A program made the position numbers and the translations under genes. DNA of 20,075 bases from Symbiodinium natans. Its lineage: Eukaryota > Sar > Dinophyceae > Suessiales > Symbiodiniaceae. A model generated the notes under the pieces. The model searched no databases. It saw nothing but the letters and a program-made list of their open reading frames with translations, and was not told where the DNA came from. The number at the start of each line of letters is the position of its first letter. Position 1 is the first letter of the stretch. Where the stretch lies: assembly GCA_905221605.1 (NCBI GenBank), contig CAJNDS010001400.1, positions 1-20,075 on the forward strand. The letters are read 5' to 3'. Positions 1 to 8,573 of the stretch are shown here, in pieces.

Positions 1-242
1 GGGGTGCACTGTGGGACTGCTTTGTCATTCAGGGTACACATGGGGTTTGGGGTTTCAGGCTCCAGATGTTTTGTGTTTTTTCTGGGGACGTGCTTGACGC
101 TGTGGGGTTGAGATTTTAAGGGTGCACGACTCTTGGGCTTGCTTCAGGTTTCGGGGTTTCGGATTTCAGGGTGCACGACTGTTCGGCTTGCTGGAGGCGT
201 TCGGGTTTAAGGACAAGTTTGGCCACATCTTAGGAAACCCGC

Positions 243-458
243 GAAACGCTGTAAATACCGGTCTTTTCCTCTGTTCTGAGAACACGTCTGCGCAAAGTAG
301 GCCCTGTAATTGACCGTTTTTGAAGCCCGAAAACACTGTAAATACCGATGTTTTCCTCCTGCGCCTAAAGTAGTTTTTGCGGGACTTTTTACACGTCCAT
401 TTTTCGTGTCCGTAAGCGGACAAAGCCAGGAAACACTGTAAATACCGAGGTTTTCGTC
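243..458 (+). repeat. Three dispersed copies of a ~30-bp repeat
   Basis: A unit reading roughly GAAACRCTGTAAATACCG followed by NNNTTTTCSTC occurs at about 243-271, 329-358 and 429-458, spaced 86 and 100 bases apart. The flanks are T/G-rich and non-coding in appearance. A second small direct repeat (GGGTGCACGACT, then GGCTTGCT) lies at about 121-144 and 169-192. I see no gene in 1-500. Confidence 0.7.
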
Positions 459-515
459 TCTTAACACGAAAATTGCACGCCACAAAACCCTGCGATCAAT
501 TAAGAACGCGACGCC

Positions 516-1077
<562 letters not shown>

Positions 1078-1083
1078 GACGCA

Positions 1084-1155
1084 GTGGGAGTGGGAGGGGG
1101 AGTGGGAGTGGGAGTGGGAGTGGGAGTGGGAGTGGGAGTGGGAGTGGGAGGAGGA
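1084..1155 (+). repeat. GGGAGT hexanucleotide tract, G-quadruplex-capable
   Basis: About ten tandem units of GTGGGA directly follow the AGT microsatellite. Evenly spaced runs of three or more G separated by three-base loops fit the G-quadruplex consensus on the + strand. Between 1156 and about 1720 I see no convincing gene. Confidence 0.85.
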
Positions 1156-1725
1156 GGAAAACTGGAAGCATCTTAAAGGCCTGGACCGTCCTCGGCCGAC
1201 GCAGCCAAGGACTGGCAACACAGCGGCCGGAGCCGGAGGGTGCGGATGATCCCTTGGAGCTACCTTACAGAGAAGCTTGAATAGGCTTGTTCAGTTTTCG
1301 GGTTTTATAGCCCCAGAATCCCCCTGCAGTTTAAGGTTTTAGCCCAACAAGTGTTTCATCCGGGGCCCTAAGTAGAACTGACGCTTCCGATCTCCGCACC
1401 ACCGCTGGGGGCGACATCGGCGCGCGCCGGAGCCCCCGCCTGCGCGATGCTTCCCCATCGAAGCTTCATGTCGGGACTCTCAGAGGATGTCGTTTCCATG
1501 GTTGAGGGTTTTGGGCAGATGCCGCGGTTCATCTAAAGAGCGAGTTTTGGCTACCCAATGGTGGAGGACTTGTTTCTGGAAGTTTAGAGGGGTTTCAGTG
1601 TCAGGGCTAGGTTTTAGGGGGAGTTTGGAATGGCTAGGGGTCGGGGTTCAGGGTGTTAACGGTCTGCAGCATTGATGCAGCGAAGGTCAAAGAGATCATT
1701 GCGGCAGGGATGGGCGACCGCGTCG

Positions 1726-2060
1726 GAGTACGCACGAATACGCCCGAGTACGCACGAGTACGCCCGAGTACGCACGAGTACGCCCGAGTACGCACGAGTA
1801 CGCCCGAGTATGCACGAGTACGCCCGAGTACGCACGAGTACGCCCGAGTACGCCCGAGTACGCCCGAGTACGCACGAGTACGCACGAGTACGCACGAGTA
1901 CGCCCGAGTACGCCCGAGTACGCACGAGTACGCACGAGTACGCACGAGTACGCACGAGTACGAGTACGCACGAGTACGCCCGAGTACGCCCGAGTACGCC
2001 CGAGTACGCAGTACGCCCGAGTACGACTGCGCGCACGAGTACGCACGAGTACGCACGAGT
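1726..2060 (+). repeat. 10-bp minisatellite GAGTACGCMC (~32 units)
   Basis: A 10-base unit is repeated about 32 times with very little divergence. Almost all variation is at one position, A or C at base 9, giving two unit types. At the left end they alternate strictly; further right they occur in runs. A few units are truncated or rearranged near 1965-1970 and 2006-2035. Because 10 is not a multiple of 3 and the unit has no stops, several frames on both strands stay open. Those frames repeat the same peptide and are not treated as genes. Confidence 0.95.
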
Positions 2061-2065
2061 TTGTT

Positions 2066-2530
2066 TCAAAGCATGTGCATACATTGTTGGAAATCCATCA
2101 TGCGAAAGTCGTGTTTGCAAAATGCGGGGGGGGGGGGCTCCCCAACCCTGCTTTATTTTTAGCCGCGCAAGCTTGCTTCAACGCATATGCATACATTTTC
2201 GGCAACCCATCATGCGAGCATCGTGTTTGCAAATGGGGGGGCTCCCCCCCCCCCAACCCCCCCGTTTTTTTTGAGCCAAGCAAGCTTGCTTCAAAGCATA
2301 TGCCATATGCATACATTAAAATGTTGCAAATCCATCATGCCAGAATCGTGTTTGCAAATTTGGGGGCCTCGCCCCCCCCCCCCCACCCAACCTCCCCGCT
2401 TTATTCATACATTTTGAAAACCCATCATGCGAGAATCGTGTTTTGCAAATGGGGGGGGGGGGGCTGCGCTCCCTCCCAATCCCCTCCTTTGTTAAAAGCC
2501 GCGCAAGCTGTCTTCAAAGCATATACATAC
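2066..2530 (+). repeat. Four tandem copies of a ~115-bp satellite
   Basis: Copies start near 2066, 2170, 2285 and 2404. The shared core reads GCTTCAAAGCATATGCATAC, then CCATCATGCGAGAATCGTG and TTTGCAAA, then a G-run, CTCCCC, a C-run and a T-rich stretch, then GCAAGCTTGC. The G-run and C-run in each unit could pair. Copy lengths differ mainly in these homopolymers, and the fourth copy lost part of its left end. All copies lie on the same strand. Confidence 0.9.
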
Positions 2531-2639
2531 ATGCCGTTCGTTCGTGCAAGTCCAACAAAGTAAACCCTATATTTGTTACGTAAGACAACCTCTACAGCAA
2601 ACCTCTATGCGTCTCTCTGGTTTAGAAGCCCTATGTGTC

Positions 2640-3095
2640 CTTCGATTTTAAACCTCTTTTCCTTTTGTTTGGAAAACTCTTTCTGTTTCTGTTGGTAGTA
2701 CAACCTCTAGTTTCTTGTGTATTGCATAGGCAAACCCTCTTTCCCCGCCTTCTATGGATAACCTCTATCTCCTTTCACTTTTAACATGGTAAAATCCTAC
2801 CTTTCACGGACAAAACCCTAAGTTTCCTTGGTATTTGAATAGGAATACCTGCATTCCCTTTGTATGTTAAGAATAGAACCTGTATTTCCTTTGTACTCTA
2901 TGCGGAAAACCTCTATTTCTTTAGATTTCAAGAGGAAAACCTCCATTCTCTTCGGATTTTGATGGGAAAACCGCTATTTTCTCTGGATGTTAATAGGAAA
3001 ACCTCTTCTCTTTGGATTTTAATAGGAAAACCTCTATTTTCTTTGGATTTGAACAGGAAAACCTCTATTTTCTTTGGATTTCCTCTATCTTGCAA
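2640..3095 (+). repeat. Degenerate ~31-37-bp array (GGAAAACCTCTATTTTCTTT)
   Basis: Units of about 31-37 bases built on GGAAAACCTCTATTTTCTTT plus GGATTTTAATA become clearest and most regular at 2930-3090 and decay leftwards to about 2640. The array ends at a C-run and A-run near 3105-3121. The gradient, clean at the right and decayed at the left, suggests recent amplification at the right edge. The open frame through the right part is repetitive and not convincing as a gene. Confidence 0.85.
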
Positions 3096-3279
3096 TAGGG
3101 AGGCCCCCCCAAAAAAAAAAAGTTGAAAGGCAAAAAACAATTAAAATAATTCCTCGACCATAGGTTTACAGCAATGTAGACTTAGCAAGAACCCTGGATA
3201 CCCTCACGCACGAGTTTTGACCATCTGCAGACTCCCAGCGACCTTTGCCACGAAAAGGATGGCCAAAGCTTCTTGTGCG

Positions 3280-3393
3280 GAACCCAAGTTTGAAGCACAC
3301 AGGTTTTTCCTTTATTGGCCTCAAGGGGTTTTGGAAGAACCCAAGTTTAAAACATACGCTGTTTTTCCCCTTTTATCCTTAAAAGGCTTAGGC
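3280..3393 (+). repeat. Tandem duplication of a ~57-bp unit
   Basis: Two copies begin with GAACCCAAGTTTRAARCA, at about 3280 and 3337, and continue with a similar T-rich segment ending in an AAGGGG/AAAAGG stretch. They sit just left of the GC-rich minisatellite. No gene is evident between 3122 and 3445. Confidence 0.6.
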
Positions 3394-3445
3394 ATTGCCT
3401 GGGTAGGCCCTTACAGGGGGTTAAAATGAAGACGGGGGGGGGGTG

Positions 3446-3765
3446 GCACCCAGCGCATACTTGGCGCATACCCGGGCACCCGGCGCATACCCAGCGCATA
3501 CCCGGGCACCCGGCGCATGCCCGGGCACCCGGCGCATACCCGGCGCATACCCGGCGCATACCCGGGCACCCGGCGCATACCCAGCGCATACCCGGCGCAT
3601 ACCCGGCGCATACCCGGGCACCCGGCGCATACCCGGCGCATACCCGGGCACCCGGCGCATACCCGGCGCATACCCGGGCACCCGGCGCATACCCGGCGCA
3701 TACCCGGCGCATACCCGGCGCATACCCGGCGCATACCCGGGCACCCGGCGCATACCCGGACGGGC
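3446..3765 (+). repeat. GC-rich minisatellite, 11-bp and 8-bp modules
   Basis: The tract is assembled from two modules: an 11-mer CCCGGCGCATA and an 8-mer CCCGGGCA. They combine as 11-mers alone or as 19-mers, repeated across about 320 bases. Rare A-for-G variants (CCCAGCGCATA) occur near 3450, 3489 and 3581. All frames are open on both strands and give the same repetitive peptide, so long frames here (up to about 190 codons on the minus strand) are treated as repeat artefacts. Confidence 0.93.
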
Positions 3766-3769
3766 ACCA

Positions 3770-4520
3770 CCTACAATATTCGGGGTCGCTGTTTCCGTCC
3801 ACTCTGAAAGAGATGCTCTTTCGTGGCTGATTCGGCCTGCGCGCTGCAAGCCCTACTTTCCTAAACCCGAAAACCCCCCAAGTCCAAAGATCAGCTGCCT
3901 CGAGCCCGAAAACCGAACCCAAGTTCAAGTCTCCTAAGCCCCCCAGCTGCGAACTCAGGCTGAACGTCTCCTGTCCGCACTTGGCGGAAGGAGGCTGGGG
4001 CCTCTTGCCCTCGGTTCCTGTCCAGAGCTAAGGGTTTGTTTGGGTTTCGGGAAGTTTTGTGATCGACAGGAATTTAGGGTGTCGTTTCAGGAATGAAGGT
4101 TCTTGTGACAGGGTCGTCGCTTTCAGACGTGGGCACTCAGTGCTGTGAATTTAAAGTTTCGGACTGATTGTGTTCTCAGATCATAAGGAGTCTAAGTGCA
4201 GGATGTTTTGTGTTCAGGGTCCATTGTCATCCATGTGCTTTACTGGGTGAGTTTGTCCTCGGCTGCACACCATCAAAGCGTTCCTTTTGCAGCGGCCTCC
4301 GATATTAAAGCAAGGGGGGGGGGCCTATTTGCAGCCCTGCTACGTTCGCCGCCGCTATTGGGGGCACGCACGTCTTGGGACTTCAGGGCTTAGGCTTTCG
4401 AGTTCGGTCTTGGGGTTTATTTCAGATCTCGTTTGGCCGTCGGCAAGGACGCTGGGGATTCGGACGAGTGACTTAGGATTTTTGGTTGTCAGGTTTTTGC
4501 ACTCGACTCTGGCCGGTCGG
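3770..4520. other. No gene recognised; T/G-rich spacer
   Basis: This stretch shows scattered TTCAGG and TTTAGGG-like fragments and a run of nine G at about 4313-4322. Open frames are short and have no recognisable domain. Confidence 0.5.
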
Positions 4521-4522
4521 CT

Positions 4523-4801
4523 CTAACAACAGCTGTTAGACACTACATGGGCATGGTGTGATGGAAGCACGGAGCCCCAGAAATGTAGTGCAAGCGTGGC
4601 AAACATTGAACCCAAAGCCGACGTCTTTGCTGTGCCCAGAGTTTCATCCACTGCTAATCGGGTGGAGGTACCGTAAGCTTTCGAAAATGCTGAGCCCTTG
4701 AGATCGAGAGCAGCTTCGCTGCACAGTCGAAATCTCTTGATACCCCCAACAACCGGCACAATTCCCTCAACCTTGGCCTCACTCCACCCACCGCACACCA
4801 C
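4523..4801 (-). CDS. Weak hypothetical ORF, 92 codons, minus strand
   Basis: An uninterrupted ATG-to-stop frame of 92 codons with a mixed, non-repetitive composition (residues such as VCGGWSEAKVEGIVPVVGG near the start). It is one of the few non-repeat frames in the first 7 kb. No domain or family is recognised. It opposes the orientation of the confident genes, lacks the GGYCCNTC word that marks exons elsewhere, and may be chance or a decayed exon. Confidence 0.2.
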   Translation of the reverse strand: MVCGGWSEAKVEGIVPVVGGIKRFRLCSEAALDLKGSAFSKAYGTSTRLAVDETLGTAKTSALGSMFATLALHFWGSVLPSHHAHVVSNSCC

Positions 4802-4827
4802 ATCCTAAGCTACTTTACAGCTTCTAC

Positions 4828-5301
4828 TTGCGGTGGCATCGTCCCAGCGATGGAGCAGTTGATAGGAAGAGTCCCTGGACAGCAGCTGGTATCACAAACG
4901 CATTAGGCAACAGGGTCATATTGGAGGAGGAGAAGTCGGATTGTTTGCGTTTGACACAGAGGTTCAATGAGCTGGAGCTCAGTCGGATTCAGGGTTCATG
5001 CCGTGATCACTTGAACATGCAGTTGACTTCCCACAGTTGACCTTTAGGTTCGAAGCTTTGACTTGTCCTGAGCTTGATGCTTGCGGAGATGATGGAAGAT
5101 GCTGCCGACCTCGGTGAGCTGACGCAGAGGCAAATGTCTGCCTTGCGTGACAACAGACTGCTCACGACCCAGAAAATCAAAGAGCTCAAGCCATGATGGA
5201 ACCCGGATGAGGAGACGCCTCTAGAGGCTAGTGCTCCCTCAACGCCATCAGCTTTTGCTGCCGATAGTTCAGAGAAAAATAGTGGTGTATCAAAGTTCTG
5301 A
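4828..5301 (+). pseudogene. Possible decayed gene fragment, helical peptide
   Basis: Two neighbouring + strand frames have protein-like composition. The first, 4828-5040, includes VILEEEKSDCLRLTQRF and looks helical. The second starts at an ATG at 5077 (MLAEMMEDAADLGELTQRQM), is interrupted by TGA at 5194-5196, and then continues openly to TGA at 5299-5301. The stops, the frame change between the two parts and the adjacent tandem repeat fit an old gene or mobile-element fragment. Alternatively they are exons whose introns I have not resolved. No family recognised. Confidence 0.3.
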
Positions 5302-5475
5302 GAAGAATAGTGTATCGAAGTTCGGAGAAAATAGCTTGGCAAAGTTCGCGAAAATGTAGCTTATCAAAGTTCAGAAAAATAGCTGGTCAAAGCTCGAGAG
5401 AAAGCTTGTCAAAGTACGGAGAAATCAGCTTCTCAAAGCTGAAAATACTGAAAGATGGTTTGTCAAAGTTGGGGC
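5268..5475 (+). repeat. Degenerate ~29-bp array (TCAAAGTTCGGAGAAAATAG)
   Basis: About seven units carrying TCAAAGTTC followed by GGAGAAAATAGCTT are spaced roughly 25-33 bases apart. The first unit overlaps the end of the decayed frame at 5077-5301, so the array probably grew from the tail of that sequence. Confidence 0.75.
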
Positions 5476-5479
5476 AAAC

Positions 5480-6960
5480 TATTGCCCATAAGCTTTGTGC
5501 AAGCAACGACGAACGAATGTGAACAAAAAATATCTCGTAGTATGCTAGAGCTTGGACACATGGGAAAACCCACACCAAACCTGAAATCCCACAGCCTCAG
5601 CCCTGGCCCTACAATAAGGGCCAATATACAAATGCGTAAGCATCGGTGCGGGTCTAAGCGCGGCCATCCCAAATACCCAAACCTTGCCACTCAAGCAGCC
5701 TCAAGCACCCTCGAGCAGCCTGAAGAGCGCCGGAAGCCGTCTGCACCATGCCCCCCACCTCCAAACCTTCGAAACCTTGAAGCCTGGACACCGGCTTCTT
5801 TTTATGTTTTCGTACTCGAGGTAAAGGAAAACGAGCCTGAGTGCCTGAGGCGAAGTTTCCAGCCAAGCCCGGGCCTGAGCATAATAGAGAACGTAATTTC
5901 ATAAATTCGCAAAAGTGTTGGAGTATGTGACGGGTCCCAAATCCCATCTTGCCCCAACCCTCAACTTACTGAACCGTGACTCAAGTGATTCTCTGCACTC
6001 CGGTTTTCTGCGAGAAAGGTCTCGGGTCTTTGAAAAGGCTTGCGAGTTAAGGCAAGGTCTGGGAATCCATCCAAGCATGCAGACCAGCGCAATGCCCCGA
6101 GATGCGTCAAAAACGAGATTCACAACATTCTCACGACGCGCAGCCCTCGGTACAGCCGTAGCTCCTTGGGGGGGCTTTCATCGGGGCCTTTCTCCATGGG
6201 TCTTAGGGTGTCTTAGAGTCTTTTTCATGGTTGAGTCTGCATGTAATGCGGCGAGGGCGTGGGTAGAGCCGCGGGAGCCACAAAAGAACTCATGTGTTAC
6301 TGGCATTTGTGGGATTGCTGATGATTGTTAGGTTTGCTGGTCAGTCAGGGTTTAGGGCATTAAGCGGTGGGTGAGTTGGTGGGGTGGTTGAGTTTAGTGA
6401 AGTTTAATGCAGGATTTTTTGCAGCTTCAACACTCGTACTGAGTAGCACGTAAGACCGTGTACCCAACCGACATGAAATCGGTGGCCATCTCCAAAAGTT
6501 TTAAAAGCGCAGGAAGTCCAAATTTGTGGGGCCGGCTCTTGGGAATATGGGTCGGACAAGTCCCAGGCTTCGATTGACAAGGCCCACCCATGGCATCAAT
6601 GGCACGGAGGCCGCGAGTACTGCCTTGCATGTTTTTGGCGTGGGAAGCTAGGGTTTCCTCAGGGTTCTGAATCTATGAAGGGTCTTCACGCTTACCTGTG
6701 CTCAACGCATGCGCGCGACTCTCCAAGTTCGAAAACGGAGAGTCAGCTCAACCTGCTTGGTACTTATGGGGGCTCTTGGGTCCAGTGCCAGCCTATGAGA
6801 TGTAAACCGTGGGTTGAGCTTTTCGGCCCTAAACCCCTCAAAGTCTGAACCTTTGGCGGCGCATCCTCCATCCCTAAACCTTCAACGAACCTTCAACGCT
6901 CAACCCTCAATCAGGGCAAAACGCAGGGGGTCAGTAACTTGGGGGTCGAGTAGAAAAAGG
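5480..6960. other. No supported gene
   Basis: Frames of up to about 150 codons (for example + strand 5455-5904) exist, but I see no domain, no GGYCCNTC word and no plausible splice structure. Composition is mixed, with T/G-rich TTTAGGG-like fragments at about 6190-6420. Confidence 0.4.
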
Positions 6961-6967
6961 TACGGCA

Positions 6968-7011
6968 GAGGTTCGCCGAATGTCCCCGGGGTTCGTCGAA
7001 GGGTTCGTGGG
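6968..7011 (+). repeat. Small GGTTCG repeat cluster
   Basis: Three GGTTCG words (AGGTTCGCCGAA, GGGTTCGTCGAA, GGGTTCGTGG) occur within 45 bases. The same words, including GGGTTCGTCGAAG, recur in the larger cluster at 17226-17499, so this is a small dispersed copy of that element. Confidence 0.55.
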
Positions 7012-7040
7012 GGCAGGGGGCCTGCATTGTGTTGTATTGA

Positions 7041-7076
7041 TTAATTAATATTCATATTATTGTTATTAATTACTAC

Positions 7077-7115
<39 letters not shown>

Positions 7116-7250
7116 CAATTATCATTACTATGTAATGTATATATATATATATACACATATATATTATGATTAATGCATTATATTGTAATATTACATATTA
7201 GTAAGATAATATATATATATATATATATATAACTACATATAACATGTAAC
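7041..7250 (+). repeat. AT-rich block: ATT and AT microsatellites
   Basis: An ATT trinucleotide run (about 7075-7115) is followed by two AT dinucleotide runs (about 7138-7154 and 7209-7231) in a nearly G/C-free segment. It contrasts sharply with the GC-rich flanks and sits at the boundary between the repeat-only part and the part containing GGYCCNTC words. It could act as an easily unwound region, but that is speculation. Confidence 0.85.
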
Positions 7251-7690
7251 TATAATGGTTTTAACAGCCAAACGTTTTTGGGGCCGAAGGGCACTTGACA
7301 CGTTGGGGGGGGGGGGGGCAGGGCAGACACAAAATTCGAACAAACATGTGGCCCATCCATCAGCCGTGGCCATTGACTGGCAGGACGAGGACACGGGATC
7401 ACTCATTCATGTCATGGTTCTTCTAAAAAACATTTAGCAGGGGTAGGGTTTCGGAAGACTTCAGGATTTCAATGAAGGCCTCTAAGAATTCACAGGCCCA
7501 TCCCAATCCAACCAAGCATTGGCCCATCCTTAATTTCAACAGATCCCTCCCAATAGTCAGATTCAGACCTCGAACGCCCGGTCCCTCCCAACAGCGCCGT
7601 GCCTGTCCGAATGGTTCTTCATCATCGACAACTCACTTGGTGCTTGCAGGGGGCCCAAGGTCCGTCTTTGGAGAGCGTGCTGCATTTAAG
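7251..7690 (+). other. Unassigned segment, possibly transcribed
   Basis: No gene is certain here. Five GGYCCNTC words (about 7350, 7495, 7522, 7580 and 7667), otherwise typical of exons in this window, appear suddenly. A short protein-like stretch (HPSAVAIDWQDEDTGSLIHV) is encoded at about 7351-7410 in a frame ending near 7437. These could be exons or a decayed gene; I cannot define boundaries. A G-run lies at about 7305-7318. Confidence 0.25.
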
Positions 7691-7700
7691 GTTTAGTAAA

Positions 7701-7866
7701 CGTCCGTCAGGACGCCGTCCGTCAGGACGCCAGCCGTCAGGCTGTAGGCTAGTAGGTTCGTCCGTCAGGACGCCGTCCGTCAGGACACCGTCCGTCAGGA
7801 CGCCTGTACTCTAGTCTAGGTCCATCAGATCATCACTCGTCCGTCAGGACGCCGACCGTGAGGTCG
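7701..7866 (+). repeat. Array of seven or more small hairpins with covarying stems
   Basis: A 14-base palindromic unit, stem CGTCC, loop GTCA, stem GGACG, lies at 7701-7714, 7716-7729, 7759-7772, 7774-7787, 7789-7802 and 7838-7851, mostly at 15-base steps. Two further units keep the hairpin with a changed stem: CAGCC/GGCTG at 7731-7744 and CGACC/GGTCG at 7853-7866. In both, the left-arm change is matched by the right arm. Only 7787 loses the outermost pair. Confidence 0.85.
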
Positions 7867-8026
7867 TAAGCCTGTAGGGTACTTCAGTACTTCAGTGAAT
7901 CCCCAGTCAGTAGGTCAACCCCGTTAGGTCCATCCCGGATTATTTTCACGTGTAGTCGTAGCCCCACGGACCCGCCCAGGCCAGTGCGCCGGCTCCTCTC
8001 CTCGATGACCGGGCCAAGGACCGAGG

Positions 8027-8375
8027 GTTTAGGGTTTTGGGTTTAGGGCTTAGGGTTTTAGGGTTTGAAGTTTAGGGTTTAAAGTTTAGTGTTTAGGGTT
8101 TAGGGTTTGAAGTTTAGGGCTTAAAGTTTAGTGTTTAGGGTTTAGTAAGGGTTTAGGGTCAGGGTTCAGGGTTCGGGGCTCAGGGTTCAGGGTCAAGGGT
8201 TATTTAAGGCTCTAGGGTTAGTCAGGTTTAGGGTTTGGGGTTTGGGGTTTAGGGTTCAGGCTTGGGGTTTGGAGTTTAAACTTATTTAGGGTAATTTAGG
8301 GATTAGGGTTTGAAGTTAGTGTTTCGGGTTTAAAGTTTAGGGTGTAGTATAGGGTTTAGGGTTTAGGGTTTATTT
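8027..8375 (+). repeat. Degenerate interstitial TTTAGGG telomere-like tract
   Basis: Dozens of TTTAGGG units and near variants (TTCAGGG, TTTGGGG, TTTAAAG, TTTAGTG) run head to tail for about 350 bases. TTTAGGG is the plant-type telomere unit, also reported in dinoflagellates. The tract is divergent and flanked by other DNA on both sides, so it is interstitial rather than a chromosome end. Confidence 0.85.
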
Positions 8376-8417
8376 GAGAAGCAGAAGTTGAGCCATCTGG
8401 TTATTTGCACCGATAGC

Positions 8418-8466
8418 CCAAAACCCTAAACCCTCATTTAAAGCCTTAGCCTTAAACCCTATACCC
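8418..8466 (-). repeat. Short inverted telomere-like tract (CCCTAAA)
   Basis: CCCTAAACCCT and CCTTAAACCCTA appear about 45 bases after the end of the TTTAGGG tract and in the opposite orientation. Together the two form a head-to-head telomere-like pair. Confidence 0.65.
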
Positions 8467-8573
8467 GAGCCCAGTCAACATAAATTATGTCATGAGTTCC
8501 AAGGCCCACTTGGCTCCCAGGTCCTTCTGGAGTAGCCTTTTCACAAAGTTTCACACCTGGCCCTTCCGTGACC

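Noticed and set aside
1634-2274. Open frames of 116-200 codons on both strands
   Set aside because: A stop-free 10-bp repeat keeps several frames open; the peptide is the same ten residues cycling.
2266-2276. TTGAGCCAAG, reverse complement of the 3' end of the dinoflagellate spliced leader
   Set aside because: Only about nine bases match, inside a satellite unit whose other copies lack it; treated as coincidence.
3347-3937. Open frames of 96-193 codons repeating Ala-Pro-Gly-Met-Arg or Tyr-Pro-Ala-His-Thr
   Set aside because: Translations of the 11/8-bp GC-rich minisatellite.
7701-7866. Possible CRISPR array
   Set aside because: The repeats are only 14-15 bases, mostly directly adjacent without spacers, with no cas genes and a eukaryotic context.
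8027-8466. True telomere
   Set aside because: Units are degenerate, the orientation reverses, and genes lie on the far side.
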